Shown one piece after another: positions 10,840 through 22,814 of a stretch of DNA of 64,000 nt; position 1 is the stretch's first letter; the number at the start of each line of letters is the position of its first letter. The stretch covers positions 259,523,151 through 259,587,150 of the forward strand of contig CM048750.1 in the NCBI GenBank assembly GCA_026315105.1. Reading direction: 5' to 3'. The stretch is from Locusta migratoria. Its lineage: Eukaryota; Arthropoda; Insecta; Orthoptera; Acrididae. Under the pieces are notes generated by a model that made no database searches, was not told the DNA's origin, and worked only from the letters and a program-made list of their open reading frames with translations. The position numbers and the translations under genes are program-made.

Positions 10840-11900
10840 AAAGAGGAAAATCTGGAAAAACTGAAACAGCTTTTTCCAGTGAGGTATCAATACCGATTGT
10901 CTAATTGCTATAAAATTTTGTACATTTCATGTTGAAAGCAAGAGGAAGGTTTGCATCAAATAAAAATTTGGAAATGTCGCCCGGAAAGTAGGAAAATTTA
11001 GGACAAACCGAAAGCTATTTTTTCTATCAATAAAAAATCAATAGCCACATGTTTGTAAGAGCATCACTTGAGTACGGCTTGACAGGAAATAAAGTTTTGG
11101 AAAATCTACCGGAAAATTGGAAAATTTAGAAAAAAACTGAAAGTGAATTTTTTTCTATGAATAAAAATCAATTGCTACATGGTTGTAAGAGCAACTGAGT
11201 ACGGCTTGACAGTACAAGGCATGTATGAAATAAAGTTTTTGGAAAATCCACCGGAAAGCTGGAAAATTTGAGAAAACTGAAAATGCGTTTTTCAATGTAT
11301 TTTTGATCGTTTTCAGCACTATAACGGACTATTCGCATGACGGAGAGGTGTAATTACTTTTTGTTTTGTTCATTATGGTCTTGAAAAAGTTTTCAGTAAA
11401 AAAAATAAATAAATAAAAAATAAATAAAAAAAACAAACAAAATAGGGACAGTTAAAAAGGAAAGTAGCAAAATTCGAACCAAGTTCCTTTTTCAGTATGT
11501 TTCTAAATGTACTCAACAGTATAAGTTAAGAACCGTTCAACCGATTACGATAAATTTTGATCATTTGAACTAAAAATTTGTGAAAGTTACTCGGAAAATT
11601 TGAAAATTGTCGAGAAATTGAAAAGGGATATCAATATCATTCGTCTGGTTGCGATAAAATTTTGCATGTTTGGCGTTCATAACAAGAGTAACGTTCTTAT
11701 GAAATATAAATTTGGAAAAGTTTCCCGGCAAATTGGAATATTTAGAATAAATAAAAAAGAGATTTTTCTATGAAATATCAATATCATTCATCTGACTGCG
11801 ATAAACTTTTGCTCATTGGACGTTGAAAGCAAGAGTACATACATATTAGCAATTGAGAAGCATTGCCGGGTCGACTGGTATATATTATTTTTCATGTCGG
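10840..11900. repeat. diverged tandem repeat, unit ~130-145 bp
   Basis: The block ggaaaa(t/c)(t/c)t(a/g)g...ctgaaa recurs at 10845, 10991, 11119, 11261, about 11601 and 11735, each with 'tttttctat', 'atcaat' and 'ataaaattttg' around it. Spacings are 146, 128, 142, 340 (about two units) and 134 bases. The units are old and poorly matched. No ORF. Confidence 0.7.
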
Positions 11901-12014
11901 TACGCCATATATCCCGTATTACTTATCCAAAGTTAAGGATTGAGGTATAATTTTCAAGGTTTAGTTCACTAGTAATGACGAAAAATACACAGGTAGTTTA
12001 AAGTTATGGTTAAA

Positions 12015-12019
<5 letters not shown>

Positions 12020-12075
<56 letters not shown>
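12020..12075. repeat. (GA)n microsatellite
   Basis: About 55 bases of AG dinucleotide, followed 25 bp later by an A18-20 run near 12094-12113. Confidence 0.97.
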
Positions 12076-12078
<3 letters not shown>

Positions 12079-12185
12079 CATGAATTTGAAAAAGAAAAAA
12101 AAAAAAAAAAAAAGGCACTGTTCGTACAGTCTAAGTTGATACCCGGCGAACGATAGTAATTGGGACACGTATATACGGTAGCTCC

Positions 12186-12418
12186 CAACAGTTACTATTT
12201 CTAGAATGTTATATATGATTCTTATGTTTGATGTAGCCTACTTGTATGTTCCAGAAAATTCTTTCTATGTATAAATGGTGGAGCACTCGAAGCAGGAGGC
12301 AGTCTGTGCTGAGTGTACTCTTGTGTTAGCCATAAACGTGTTCTAAGTGTAAAGTATTGTGCTCTATCAACGACCAGCCTTCGAATTCCACACCACCTGC
12401 TGTTTTCAACGTGACAAT
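12186..12418 (+). repeat. solo LTR related to the LTR at 6935
   Basis: It shares with 6935-7190 'ctatgtataaatggtgga' (TATA), 'ggaggcagtctgtgctgagtg', 'ccttcgaa', 'cacctgctgttttca' and the end '(a)cgtgacaata'. No coding sequence of an element adjoins on either side, so it is probably a solo LTR left by recombination. Confidence 0.58.
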
Positions 12419-12914
12419 ATATTAAAAGCGAAAGTACCGTTGTTAAATAAACGCATTGTTGTATTGTTTACACGCGAACAAAAGTTTTATATTCTTATTG
12501 TGCATTTCGATTTTTTTCTGTACAAGAGTGAGTTAACAGACTGTACATTTATTTTATCCGCTGCACGTATACCATGTTCGGTTCAGAAGCTGTTTTGCAT
12601 TGTAACTGAGCGTTGTAATACAGCTCGAACGTCATCCGAAACAATCAATAGCAGGACTCGTGAACAGTTCTAGCACCCTCAATTAATTCGATGCATTATT
12701 TTGCTTTCACAAGTATTATTCCCATTTTGAGGGAGAGTTAGAGGCAATAAACGTGGCGCTTAAACGTTTAATTCAGCTCCAAATAACACAAAAAAGTTGT
12801 TATATATTGTGATTCAGTTTCTGCGATTCAGGAGATAGTATCTTCTAAAAATCGCTAAGTACTGGCATAAATGAAATAAAAGTGTCAATTTTCACAATTA
12901 CCAAAAATAAAACA

Positions 12915-13365
12915 TTAATAACTTTCAAAGGATACCTTAAGATATGGGAATCCATAGGAATGAAATGTGCAGACTTTTTAGCCGAAAAAGAAACAAATAT
13001 CTCTCACAACTGCCCAAAATTATCCTAAAGTGGTTTCATGACCATTTGACAACACAAAGGAAAGGAAAAACATGGCTTATGCTATCAGAAGATAAGAATG
13101 CCCTTCCTAGACACGCAAAGAAGGTAAACGGTGGCATCATTTCGGAAAGTTACTGACCATGACTGCTTTGCGGAATACTTGCGTAGAATTGGAATCCTTT
13201 CCTCACCGAAGTGTGTTATATGCGAAAGAGAAAACATTATGAACAGGGAGCTACAGACCTGAGGAAGACTGTAGTATTGTGATGGGATGTACTGGGAAGT
13301 TAGGAGACTAATGCCTCTCTATCAGATGTCTAAACATTGAATAAATAAATAAAAAAACACTGTGA
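12915..13365 (+). pseudogene. non-LTR retrotransposon 3' end (RNase H tail region)
   Basis: Shifting frames give GIHRNEM and FLAEKETNISHNCPK, which resemble the end of the RNase H domain of I/Jockey-type LINEs. They then give VTDHDCFAEYLRRIGILSS and PKCVICERENIMNRELQT, the C-terminal zinc-knuckle region. Stops and frameshifts are frequent. It ends in an A-rich tail (aataaataaataaaaaaaca) near 13364, as expected for a 5'-truncated LINE copy. Confidence 0.68.
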
Positions 13366-14229
13366 CTGAATAGAATTGTTTTATTTCTTTTGAGTGTTTT
13401 ATTATAGCTACCTCTTACTAACAAGTACTACTGAGTGTCTTATTATATTGTAATATGTTCCAATTCTTACTCAACGTCAGACGTTATGGGAGTATAAATA
13501 ACTTAAGATGAACCCACAAAGTTTCTCTTCATCCCTTTATAACTTTTGTCACATGTTAGAAAAGCGTTGAGATATAATATAAAATAAATGGCTAGTACAT
13601 TTTTGTGAGTATCATCAGGATAATGGAAAAATCCTGTAAATATAGTATTGCCAGAAGTTGAAAAAATATTTTGTCTTAATTATGGAATAAGTACTCTCAG
13701 ATTAATAATGAAATAGGTAAATTTAGGTAAATTTATTTTATTAAATAGGTAAATTTATTTTAACGAGAATAGTCATAACATGAATTTAAATACCGTGTTG
13801 TGGAAAACCACTGCCAGACTTTCCAGGTTGTAAGTTACGTATATTGTAGAAAGGAGTCTATTCATGCTGAAGTTTGCTCGTGTACAACAAGCGCTACTGT
13901 TCAAGGTTTGAAGAACAAATATTGCACCAAGATAACTCGTCGACTCGTAAGTCGGTTCTTATCTGCCATTATCTAATAACACAAGTTACTTGCGTCACTC
14001 CTCACCCAGGCCTCTCAAACGCCATCTCGTCTTACTTGCGGAACTAAATGTAATACTAGCAGCTAATTATTCTGAAGACGAATGCAATGTGCCACTCGCC
14101 TACCCCGCACAAAAAATACTAAAATTACGTCTACGGTAGCCTTGCAAGTAGAAACATTCTGGTGAAGTAGTACCACCGAGGAGTACCTTTTTGAAAGTTT
14201 CGATCAAGGGAAAAATTATGAACATATTA
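13366..14229. other. no recognised gene
   Basis: AT-rich, with a short local duplication 'aaataggtaaatttattttat' near 13710-13760. No ORF or element termini recognised. Confidence 0.5.
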
Positions 14230-15270
14230 TGTGGTGTCGCTAGGGTTGCCAGATTGAACTCGCGGCAGGCCCGGAGACCAGGCGTGCCCCCCTCCCCCTT
14301 GGCAAATGACTCACCCCCCCCCCAAACCAGGATTACACGGGAATTCTAAGAGAAAAACAAAAATATCATCTCCTCCCTCCCAGCAAGTATCCACCCCCCC
14401 CCCCCCCCGGTGGAACATTGCTAGGGGTGGCCTTCACATGCCGCAGCTGACCCGCCAGTTGCTGTGGATCAACAATCGGCACTTCAGTCGGCGTGGCAGC
14501 AGAAGTGGCGGTTGCTGCTTGCGGCTCCGCGCACTGTGAAGGATCGCACGCCACCAAGAAGAGCTTCTCACTGGCTCCATGTGAAGGGGCACAGTTACCG
14601 TCTGCTCCCTGTTACGCCACTTGCTGCCGCGTAAAGAAGTAAACTTGAGGGCATACAATGATTAAACGTAATAAAGCTGTCCTTTCTATGAGAGATAAAT
14701 ACGAGATTATTACTGTACTAAAAGAGATGCCTGTTGTTATAAATACATTTATTGTAAAGTACTTATTGGCAAATGAAACTGTACAGTTCGATTATTCGAA
14801 TAAACCAGTTTTCCGAACACCCACGTTCCCCAATTAGTTCGGATAATCGACGTTCTCATGTAATATCAATTAAACATTATACACCGAAGTACAGGATATC
14901 AACAACGATCGTGAATTGTATAGTGAATTGATCGACAGTGCTATACTACGTACGGCAAGAGCGCAGTTGTCAGGTTCGACAGGGAAGTGCAGTGGCCAGT
15001 GACTGGTACTTCGTTCTCCATTATGTTGTACTTACGCGAAAATTACTTCACTGTCGTGACATAAGTAAATAACAGTGCACTGCGGGAGATTTGGACAATG
15101 ACATGATATCTTAAGAACCTGTCATTACTTTTTATAATACAAATTGATCCATTTACGTTCACGCATCCACCTACCGCGTCCAATGTACAATTAAAATATA
15201 CAAGACTGTCCAAAGACAACTATCGCACTACAGTGTGTCGCAGTATTTCGCTGTAATCATGCTGAGCAAA

Positions 15271-15528
15271 CTAGCAAAATGTTTTTAGTTCCTCCGAATT
15301 TTTTGATGATGAAGAAAAGTCTGGATATATTTTAAGAACTAGAGTTTCTACATCAAATTTTAGAAGCTTGAATCCAAACTTAGCACAGTTATGTATAATA
15401 TGACAACAACAATTGGCTTTGATTAAGTTTTCATTTTCTTCTTTCAATTTAGTGAAGGCAAAATTGTGTTTCCCGAAATTAACTGATGCATTGTCAGCTG
15501 AATACGAAACTACATTATTTAGTGTCAA
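15271..15528 (-). pseudogene. hAT-type transposase fragment
   Basis: The 85-codon ORF contains SYSADNASVNFGKHNFAF and IKANCCCHIIHNCAKFG. The pattern 'ADNASVNxGKH...L...NxxLIKANCxCHxxHN' is familiar from hAT-derived transposase-like proteins annotated as zinc-finger proteins in insects and vertebrates; there the Asp and the CxxH lie in the catalytic core. The rest of the transposase is not readable. It sits within TIRs and target-site duplications of hAT type. Confidence 0.7.
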
Positions 15529-16296
15529 ACAATTTTCCAGTAAAATGGATTTTAGTTTATCTGAGATGGCTTCTGCAGATTCGTTAACATTTTCTAGAAA
15601 TCAAGAACTTCATTACATTTTCCCTTATCTGTGGAGAAGTATGTTACAACTACCGCATAATGTTTTCATTGCCCTTGTTTGAAGCATCTAAACCTAATGA
15701 AAACGGAACATTTTGCTTTAATTCGCTTAGTAGCTTCTCTTTAGCATAAGGCAGAAGCACATTTTTTTACTAATGCCTCCTTTTTTGTTCGGCCGCACCT
15801 TACTTTCGTTGCCACTGAGGAATCCCTAAAAACATAAGGATATAGCTTATTACCACAATCTTGAGAATTTTAAGAATGGTGATGTTTCACACCATGGTAA
15901 GTCACTGCACTTACACATACACTCATCAGTATCGACTTTTTGTAGTCACTCTTTATAATTTTCTTCCTGCAACCATTCTTCACGGAACGAACTTAGATAT
16001 CGTCTCTTCATTTCACTGTTATTATTCACTAATCTGAGTTAATGTAAACTTGTCTGTTCACACACGATCCGAGTATTCCGAAAATTGCCGGTAAACTGAT
16101 AAACAATGAACGAACGAACACAAATAATAGACGTCACCTGTTGACACGTTGCCGCAACAGTGTTTGCTTAATAATGCGCTAGCCGATTACTATCGACGCA
16201 ACAATGAAAAGTTTTCAGAGGAAGAATAGAAAAGTAGCGTTTTGTTGCAATAAGAAATTGACATTTATATAAAGTTATTCATAATTACTAGAGAGG

Positions 16297-16490
16297 AGCC
16301 GGCCGGGAATGGCCGAACGCACTGAGGCGTCTTGCCACGGCACGCGAGGCTGCCCCCGCCAGAGGTTCGAATCCCTCCCAAGGGCATGGATGTTGTGTTC
16401 GTCTTTAGTTTAAGTTACATTACGTTCGATGTAGATCGTCGCTACATGAGCATAGTCCTTAAAAAGCGCCGTAAAAGAAAAAAAAAAAAG
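16297..16490 (+). mobile_element. diverged SINE inside the hAT element
   Basis: Head 'gccggccgggaatggccgaac', B box 'agaggttcgaatccctccc', then 'catggatgttgtgttcgtc' and an unusual tail with 'gatgtagatcgtcgctac' before a poly-A. The tail differs from the main family, so it is a separate subfamily. Confidence 0.75.
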
Positions 16491-16832
16491 TTAAGATGAA
16501 GGTTACATTCAAGCCCGGAGATGAGAGTCATCGGCCCGTAGACCCGGAGAATTCATTCCAAACCCGGGCACTCCGGGCGGCGCCCGGAGATCTGGCAACC
16601 CTAGGTGTGGCAGAAGTCTAAAGTGCGCGCCACTTACTTTCGCCGCGCGCCGCCATGCACGCACGGCGCGGCGTTCTTACGACGTCAGCCACGAGCGCCC
16701 TCTGCTGCAACTCCGCTCGTGGCCGCGACTGCTGCATCGGCCATTTGAGAATCAGATGGGCACCAGTTAAGACTTGGCTATCGGATAGACACTAGGAATC
16801 ATCAGTAGGCAGGCTATGTATCTAAGCTATGT

Positions 16833-17032
16833 TCAAATGTTCAAATGTTTGTTAAGCTTATGGGACTTAACTACGGGGTTATCAGTCCCTAAACTTACAA
16901 ACTACTTATGAACTACTTACGAACTAGGACGGCACAAATATCCATGCCCGAGGGGGGATTCGAACCCCCGACCGTAGTGGCCGTGCTGACCGTGACTGGA
17001 GCGCCTCAGTCACCTCGGCCACCGCGGCCGGC
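16833..17032 (-). mobile_element. SINE
   Basis: Full-length copy. The 12-bp duplication tctaagctatgt flanks it (16821-16832, 17033-17044). Confidence 0.96.
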
Positions 17033-17318
17033 TCTAAGCTATGTATCAACATTCAACTAGTCTGCTGCTCTCAAGATAAGTATTGTACCATCTCTATGAA
17101 ATAAATATCTTGTTCTAATTTAGCGCAGTGTTTCTAGTTTCTGCTGTCCCACTGGCTGGTCACCTCAGACTCTGTACCTGCACGTGCATCCTATTTTCCT
17201 GTGTCGGTCTCTCTCTACTCGGCCACCGACACCCGGACAACTGGCGGAAACGAGACAAAAAATATTAAAAAATTTAAAGACTTTTTAATTTATTTGAAAT
17301 CCACTTTTTACTGTTTAA

Positions 17319-18816
17319 CCCTTTCGGGGGCCGTTGGGGATATATGTACTTCCCACTAACGGTATTGGTTTACTGGGAATACGTGTTACCACCTCTGTAC
17401 GCTCTAGGGCCCTCGTAGTTATTCGCTGCACTACCTCTAGTTTCCGTTTGTTGTTACATATAGGTTATAGAGCCGTGGAAAGTATATTTATCACCAAATA
17501 ATGGTTTTCCGGGGTTCTTTGGGAATATGCTTACCCCCAAAAGTCGATACTGAATTGGGCTTGTGAAATACACATAGCACAATGTCTCTTGTGGTTCTTA
17601 GGAGTCTTATTTACTACCAACTTAGGGGTAGCTCAAAGTTTCTGGGAATATGTCTTACCATCTCTGTATGTACCTGACGTCTTGTGATAGTACATTGTAT
17701 CATGTGCAGGAAAATTGCTACAACAATTAGTTTCCGTTTGTCGTGGGACCACTACTGTTGTCAGAAGAGAATATGATGATTTTAACGTTTGGTGGAGAAA
17801 GAAATATGGCTTGTAAAGAGTAAACGTGAAATATAAATATTTTTTAAAATAAAGTATAATAAAAACAAATCAAGGGTTTATATTTTTAACATGTAATGGC
17901 AACGCGTTACAGCTCACAAAAGGAAAATTCATTTACCATCAATGGGGAAAGCTCACAAAGGCGCTGTGGTGGTATATACAGGATGAATCACTCAACACTT
18001 GCACCTCAAATATTGCGGATATGGAAAGTGCGATTGATGTGCGGTTTTCACAGAATGGATTGGAAGTCAAGGACTTGTGTTGTTAGCCAATAAACAGATT
18101 GTACAAATACCTAGCAAGTGTATTTTTTTATCCAAACATACAATTTTTCAAATGGAACATTGGTTGTTTCTATAATGCACTGGAATTTTTGATACCATCA
18201 GTGTACAAAGAATCCCGAATGACATTTTTATCACATTTAGTTTGGCAGCTAAAACCATTCAAAGTTTTGGGTGCGGAGGCTACGACTACTGACTGGCTAT
18301 TGGTCATGAGACAGTGCGCCGTGCCCCAGGGGATAGCCACTCGGCCAGACAACTACGCTATCACAGCCTCCGCCCCCGAAATTTTGAACGGTTGTAGCTG
18401 CCAAACTAAACGTGATTAAAATGTCATTCAAAATTCTTTGTACACAGCTGGTGTCAAACATTCCACTGCATGATATAAACAACCATTGTTCCATTCAAAA
18501 TCTGTATGTTTGCATAAAAAATACATTTTCTAAGTAATATTACAATCTGTTTCTTAGCCGAACCTACGAGCCCCTGACTACCAATCTATTCTGTTAAAAC
18601 CGCACATCAATCGCACTTTCCGTTTCCGCAATATTTGCGGTGCGAGTGGTAGGTGATTCACGCTGTATATAACCGTAGTTTCTAGACATAAACCACAAAA
18701 ATAAAATCGTAAAAACGAAAATACAATAAATTGATCATACTTCTAATGTAATAAAAAAATAAAATAAAAAAGAAACACTTCACTGAGATGTCATGGAACT
18801 GCGCCCACCCAAAGGG
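17319..18816. mobile_element. non-autonomous piggyBac-type element
   Basis: TTAA flanks both sides (17315-17318 and 18817-18820). The ends are ccctttcgggggcc and its imperfect inverse (ggcgcc-like, gggtgggc...aaaggg). The start 'ccctttcgggggccgttggggatatatgtacttccc' style of terminus is typical of this superfamily. There is no transposase ORF. A separate foldback element lies inside. Confidence 0.75.
17979..18665. mobile_element. foldback element, arms ~303 bp
   Basis: The left arm 17979-18281 is the inverse of the right arm 18364-18665, with an 82-base centre. Arm ends are 'cag(g/c)(a/g)tgaatcac' type and the flanks are TA, so a Tc1/mariner-type MITE is possible. A related single arm lies at 62520-62935. 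No coding capacity. Short ORFs inside are by-products of the inverted repeat. Confidence 0.85.
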
Positions 18817-18820
18817 TTAA

Positions 18821-19255
18821 CGTCGTACATAAACAGCTGAAAATTTCTGAGCCACATTTCTCCTAAATTTTCGTCATAAATGATCTTTTATTATTCCTGA
18901 TAGTGCTACGTCGAAATAAGATAAATGTCTGCATAACATTATGAAAGTTTTTTAAAATGTGTTGTAATGCTTTACTTAATTCGAATCTGCACACTAACTC
19001 GTAGATGAAATCAATACCTTCAATAAAAAAAGGTCTTAATTGCAGCTTGTTTTTTTTGGAATTGTGGATTTCCTTGTGGTCATTAATATGTCCTCTAGAA
19101 GCGACGGTTTTGCACATGTCGGCGGAGCAACACACCATGCCCGCCCACCGACCGTCATCGCAATTGTAAACATGGGCTTATCTTGTGTCTTCGGGGACCG
19201 CCGCTTCTATTAAGGGCTACAAAAAACAGAAACACAGCAAACCAACTTGTGGTGC
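18821..19255. other. no recognised gene
   Basis: Unassigned AT-rich sequence with only a short, unrecognised minus-strand ORF. Confidence 0.5.
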
Positions 19256-19261
19256 CACACC

Positions 19262-20215
19262 ACGGAGATAGTCTTGTGTAGTTCGCGGACGAACAAGTTC
19301 GGAAGAGCGCTCCCACAGGCGAACTAGTTCGTAGATCCTTCGCCTCTTAGTTCGTCCGCTCCTTTTTCGAAGACTGACGGGTAACAGCGAGAGGACGCGA
19401 GAGCGCGCAGAATCGCGTGATTTCCTTCTGCCAGTTGCCGTCATTTCGAGCTGAGATGCAGCTCAGCTGTAGTTTTAGTAGCGGTAGCAAAAAGCCAAAA
19501 CGAGCAAACGAAATAAAAAGAGCGACCTACTTCGCGCCCGTGTTGCGAACTAAAAGGAGAGCTACCGTTCGCGAACTAAAATATGCGCGATAGGTCGCAA
19601 ACAGAATTAAAAATCACGTGTTTGTATTCTGCTGATGAGAGCCATTTCGAGGTTAGCGTCTGCCTGCTAGATTACATAGTTCAGTGCTACAAAATTTCTG
19701 CTTTGAAGTATTCTCCACTCTGCAATATCTGATTAATAAATTCCACAATGCCAAGATATAGAGATAACTCTAAACTTAAACGCGAGAAATTATCCACAAA
19801 CTGTTTCTTTTGGTTTGCGTGATATCGTTAGCGGCTCATGCAGCAAGCGCATGAAGCAGCTAGGTGGGGGAACTTCTCTAAAATGTTCAAATGTTTCTAT
19901 AGCTTATGGGACTTAACTACGGGTCATCAGTCCCTAAACTTACAAACTACTTATGAACTAGCTAATCCTAAGGACGGCACAAATATCCATACCCGAGGGG
20001 GGATTTGAACCTCCGACCGTAGTGGCCGTGCAGACCGTGACTGGAGCGCCTCAGTCCCCTCGGCCACCGCGGCCGGCGGGAACTTCTCCCTCCACCTGCA
20101 TGCGCAGACCACGCCGCTCAGCCGTCACTCGAAATAAAAGAACGAACTAGTTCGCGGCAGAACTGCGAACTGAAGTGAGCGCTCCCGATCGCGAACTATT
20201 ATGCGCAAGTCTACA
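19262..20215. mobile_element. non-autonomous element with GAACTAGTTC / GTTCGCGAAC subterminal motifs
   Basis: Both ends are dense in short palindromes such as gaactagttcg and gttcgcgaac: 'gtgtagttcgcggacgaac' on the left and 'gcgaactattatgcgcaag' on the right. A closely related block lies at 62068-62290 and a shorter inverted one at 42812-42880. Subterminal palindromic clusters are typical of hAT transposase-binding regions. Exact termini and a target-site duplication were not resolved. A SINE sits inside. Confidence 0.55.
19879..20077 (-). mobile_element. SINE
   Basis: Full-length copy with the 11-bp duplication gggaacttctc at 19868-19878 and 20078-20088. It interrupts the GAACTAG-rich element. 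Confidence 0.95.
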
Positions 20216-21240
20216 CGGAGAGCGCCTTATAATGAGGATGCCCTGCTAAAGGGCGAAACGCATCATTAAGAAATGTAAAAATCTGCAATCAAGACGGGTT
20301 TTTATTGAAGGAGTATTTACTTCCTGTGATTGCTGTACATCATGGATTTTAAAATCAATCCTTTCTTACTATGCATATCAAACTGGACGGTGTGAAAAAC
20401 TCAATTTTTTTTTTCGCACATTGATTTCTTAAAATCAGAAGGTAAGTTTCACAGCGGTCGGAGCGCCATATCTCAGCGCACTTGGCACTTTTCGTATCAA
20501 ACATGGTTTTTCAAATGATTCGTGATTACGGATAAGGGTTTTTGGAAACGGGAAAATGGCGATCCTAGATAAATGTCCACAGAAAATATTGGTAAAATTT
20601 GAGCCCTTCGCTATTGTTACTTATTTAGATACAGTGGAAAAACGGCTTAACACCGTTTGTAACAAGTTTGTATGTAGATGTGATAATTTTGAGTAACGGT
20701 TGGAGGTACATAAAACATTTAAAAAGGTGATTCAAAATGTCATCTTAACGCATTACTTACCACTGCCCCTGTTTTGGGACGCAAATAGGCCCTACTTTAT
20801 TTCTATGTGAGCAATGAAACATTTAGCTTTGATTGTTGTACTTGAATGAGGAACTGACTCCTGTAATGCGTGAAAATTCTAAATAAATAATTTTCCCTAT
20901 TTATTTTGCGTTAGGAAGTGAATTACCCTGCCTATTTTGTGCTTTGCACTTAGGTATACTATTTGTCTGCTTGAACTTGCTGTTCAACAATAAATTGTGA
21001 TTTTCTGAGTGTGAACATACAGACATTCATGTAACATTCAGTACTTTTAAATTTACTGCAGTAAGTGTAAATTTTACGTGTCTCATTAACGAAAAAAGGA
21101 GTTCCTTTATAAATATTTTATTGATGTGGCCCACTAAGATATCCACGTCTTATACACAAAACTACTACATGTGTTTTTGAAGTATGCTTTCTTTATATTG
21201 TATGAGATTTCCCCTCGTTCACATTTTACTTTTGCAAGAG
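20216..21240. other. no recognised gene; hairpin motif near 20236
   Basis: At 20236-20264 GATGC, a GCCCT/AGGGC hairpin, GAAAC and GCATC follow each other. This is similar to the hammerhead-like motif of the Penelope and foldback elements. The rest is AT-rich and unassigned. Confidence 0.45.
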
Positions 21241-21629
21241 GAGAAAAGCACGCCGCATGGACTTACAGTTGAAGAAATTCTAGCGGAACTGCAGAATGCC
21301 GGCCACGGTGGCCGAGGTGACTGAGGCGCTCCAGTCACGGTCAGCACGGCCACTACGGTCGGGGGTGCGAATCCCCCTCGGGCATGGATATTTGTGCCGT
21401 CCTAGTTCGTAAGTAGTTCATAAGTAGTTTGTAAGTTTAGGGACTGATGACCCCGTAGTTAAGTCCCATAAGCTTAACGAACATTTGAACATTTTTTGAA
21501 CTGCAGAATGATAAAGTGAGCGAAGATGAAGCTAATGACTTAGAACTAGTGATTGTTCCAGCCAATGCAGGTAAAATACCAGATGAAGAAGGTATCGACA
21601 AAAATGTCCCAAAAATTTGACGGTCTGTA
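21240..21629 (+). pseudogene. probable piggyBac transposase N-terminal fragment split by a SINE
   Basis: Without the SINE and one duplicate, the frame contains TPHGLTVEEILAELQND and EDEANDLELVIVPANAGKIP, ending at TGA 21618. An acidic 'LT.EEI...' start followed by 'I.PP....DEE' is what N-termini of piggyBac-family transposases look like. The similarity is short and no catalytic block follows, so the family call is tentative. Confidence 0.4.
21299..21497 (+). mobile_element. SINE
   Basis: Full-length, with the 13-bp duplication gaactgcagaatg at 21286-21298 and 21498-21510. Confidence 0.96.
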
Positions 21630-22110
21630 ATTTTTATTCAGATATACCGAATTTGTTTTTTTCAAATCGCTCTTTCTTTCATTTGTCACCCAAGGTATCA
21701 GTTTAATTAGTGTAAAGGAAAGTTGCAAAAACTGAAAATGTTCAAATGTTTGCTTCCTTTATTTTAAAATAGCAGACCTGTAGAGTATATTCGTAGTTTC
21801 CGAGAATAAACAGAAGCATTCGGAACACAAGAATAAAGAAACAATTCACGAGAAGTGCAGAAGTATTAGAAGTAATAGTATTAATGATACTAATAATATT
21901 AAGCTGCTGCACGTGTGATGCAGTTTCTTCATTCTTATGTTTAGATTTCGTTTGTGAATGCTGTGGAACTACGAAAACACCATACAGATTTGCTACTTTC
22001 GTATAAAAGAACCAAAAGCAAACTGTCGATAACACACTGCTATTATATCCGGACAGGCGTTTTACATGTCAGGAACACGTAGCCCCATACAACAATTGCC
22101 AGCGTACTGC
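21630..22110. other. no recognised gene
   Basis: AT-rich sequence with a 97-codon minus-strand ORF (21742-22035) that resembles no family I know and has unbiased composition. Confidence 0.4.
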
Positions 22111-22124
22111 AGTTTAAGAAAAGT

Positions 22125-22195
22125 GCCCTGAGCAGGGCTTGAATCAAGGCCTCTTGATATAACTAATGCTCTAACAACTTGCCCACAGGAGCGCG
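22125..22195 (-). other. tRNA-like relic
   Basis: On the minus strand an A-box-like 'tgggcaagttgttagagc', an anticodon-position 'tat' and a B-box-like 'ggccttgattcaagccc' are spaced as in a tRNA. The acceptor stem is not closed, so it is a pseudogene or repeat head. Confidence 0.45.
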
Positions 22196-22362
22196 AAATC
22201 GTACGCTCTCACAGTTACGCTTTTCCCCTACTCCGTGGGTCAGGTGATGTAATTTATTCACCTTCGCCTGGACAACAGCACATACCACGAGTTATATCGA
22301 AGTTTTGGTTGATACTCTATCGATATACAGCGTTTTGAACTGATCTGACTGACTGACAAGGC

Positions 22363-22560
22363 CACGTCGGAGTGCCCGAGCGCATTGAGGCGCTATGCTC
22401 CGATGCGTGAGGCAGCTACCCGTCGGGGGTTCGAATCCTCCCTCGACCATGGATGTTTGTGCTGTTTTTAGTATAAGTTAGTTTATAAGTAGTTTGTAAA
22501 TTTATGGACTGATGACCCCGAAGTTAAGTCCTAAAAGCTCAACAAACATTTGAACATTTC
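22363..22560 (+). mobile_element. SINE, subfamily with 'gagcgcattgaggcgctatg' head
   Basis: The head differs from the main type; the body ends 'ctcaacaaacatttgaacatttc' and a T run. The same head occurs in the copies at 34069, 35420 and 53246. Confidence 0.9.
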
Positions 22561-22814
22561 TTTTTTTTTTTGTCTGACATCAGGAGGTTTGGGTGTCAGT
22601 GTAAAACAGTGTCGAAGTCTATTGTAAAATATCCTCTTGTTTTGAAGGTTGTATGTGCAAAATTTCATCAGAATCAGAATAAACTGTAAACATGTGTCGA
22701 AGTCTGTAATAGCCCTCCGCTATTCACCATATGAAGTTACTTGTAGACAGTGACAAAACTTGTGTTGAAGATCAGGCGTGTAATATGTCATCTAGATAGG
22801 AATAAAAGTTGAAA

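Larger units (their letters stand above)
14241..16603. mobile_element. hAT element with 14-bp perfect TIRs
   Basis: The left end tagggttgccagat is repeated inverted at the right end. The 8-bp flanks ggtgtcgc (14233-14240) and ggtgtggc (16604-16611) differ by one base and fit the 8-bp duplication of hAT elements. Inside are a transposase fragment on the minus strand, C-rich tracts near 14395, and a later SINE. At 2.36 kb with only a short coding piece it is non-autonomous today. Confidence 0.85.
14230..17239 (+). repeat. LTR-like sequence interrupted by hAT and SINE insertions
   Basis: With the hAT (14241-16603) and SINE (16833-17032) set aside, what remains starts TGTGGTGTCGC and ends CGACACCCGGACA, an imperfect inverted terminal repeat. 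It includes GC-rich promoter-like sequence and 'gaaataaatatcttg' as a polyadenylation signal. The next bases, actggcggaaacgagac, could be a primer-binding site. No coding region follows. The assignment rests on layout only. Confidence 0.45.

Noticed and set aside
14306..14658. Overlapping ORFs on both strands near 14.3-14.6 kb
   Set aside because: They lie in C-rich sequence within the hAT element, show no motif, and overlap one another in three frames.
18099..18494. Mirror-image ORFs on both strands
   Set aside because: The similar peptides on opposite strands are produced by the inverted repeat of the foldback element.
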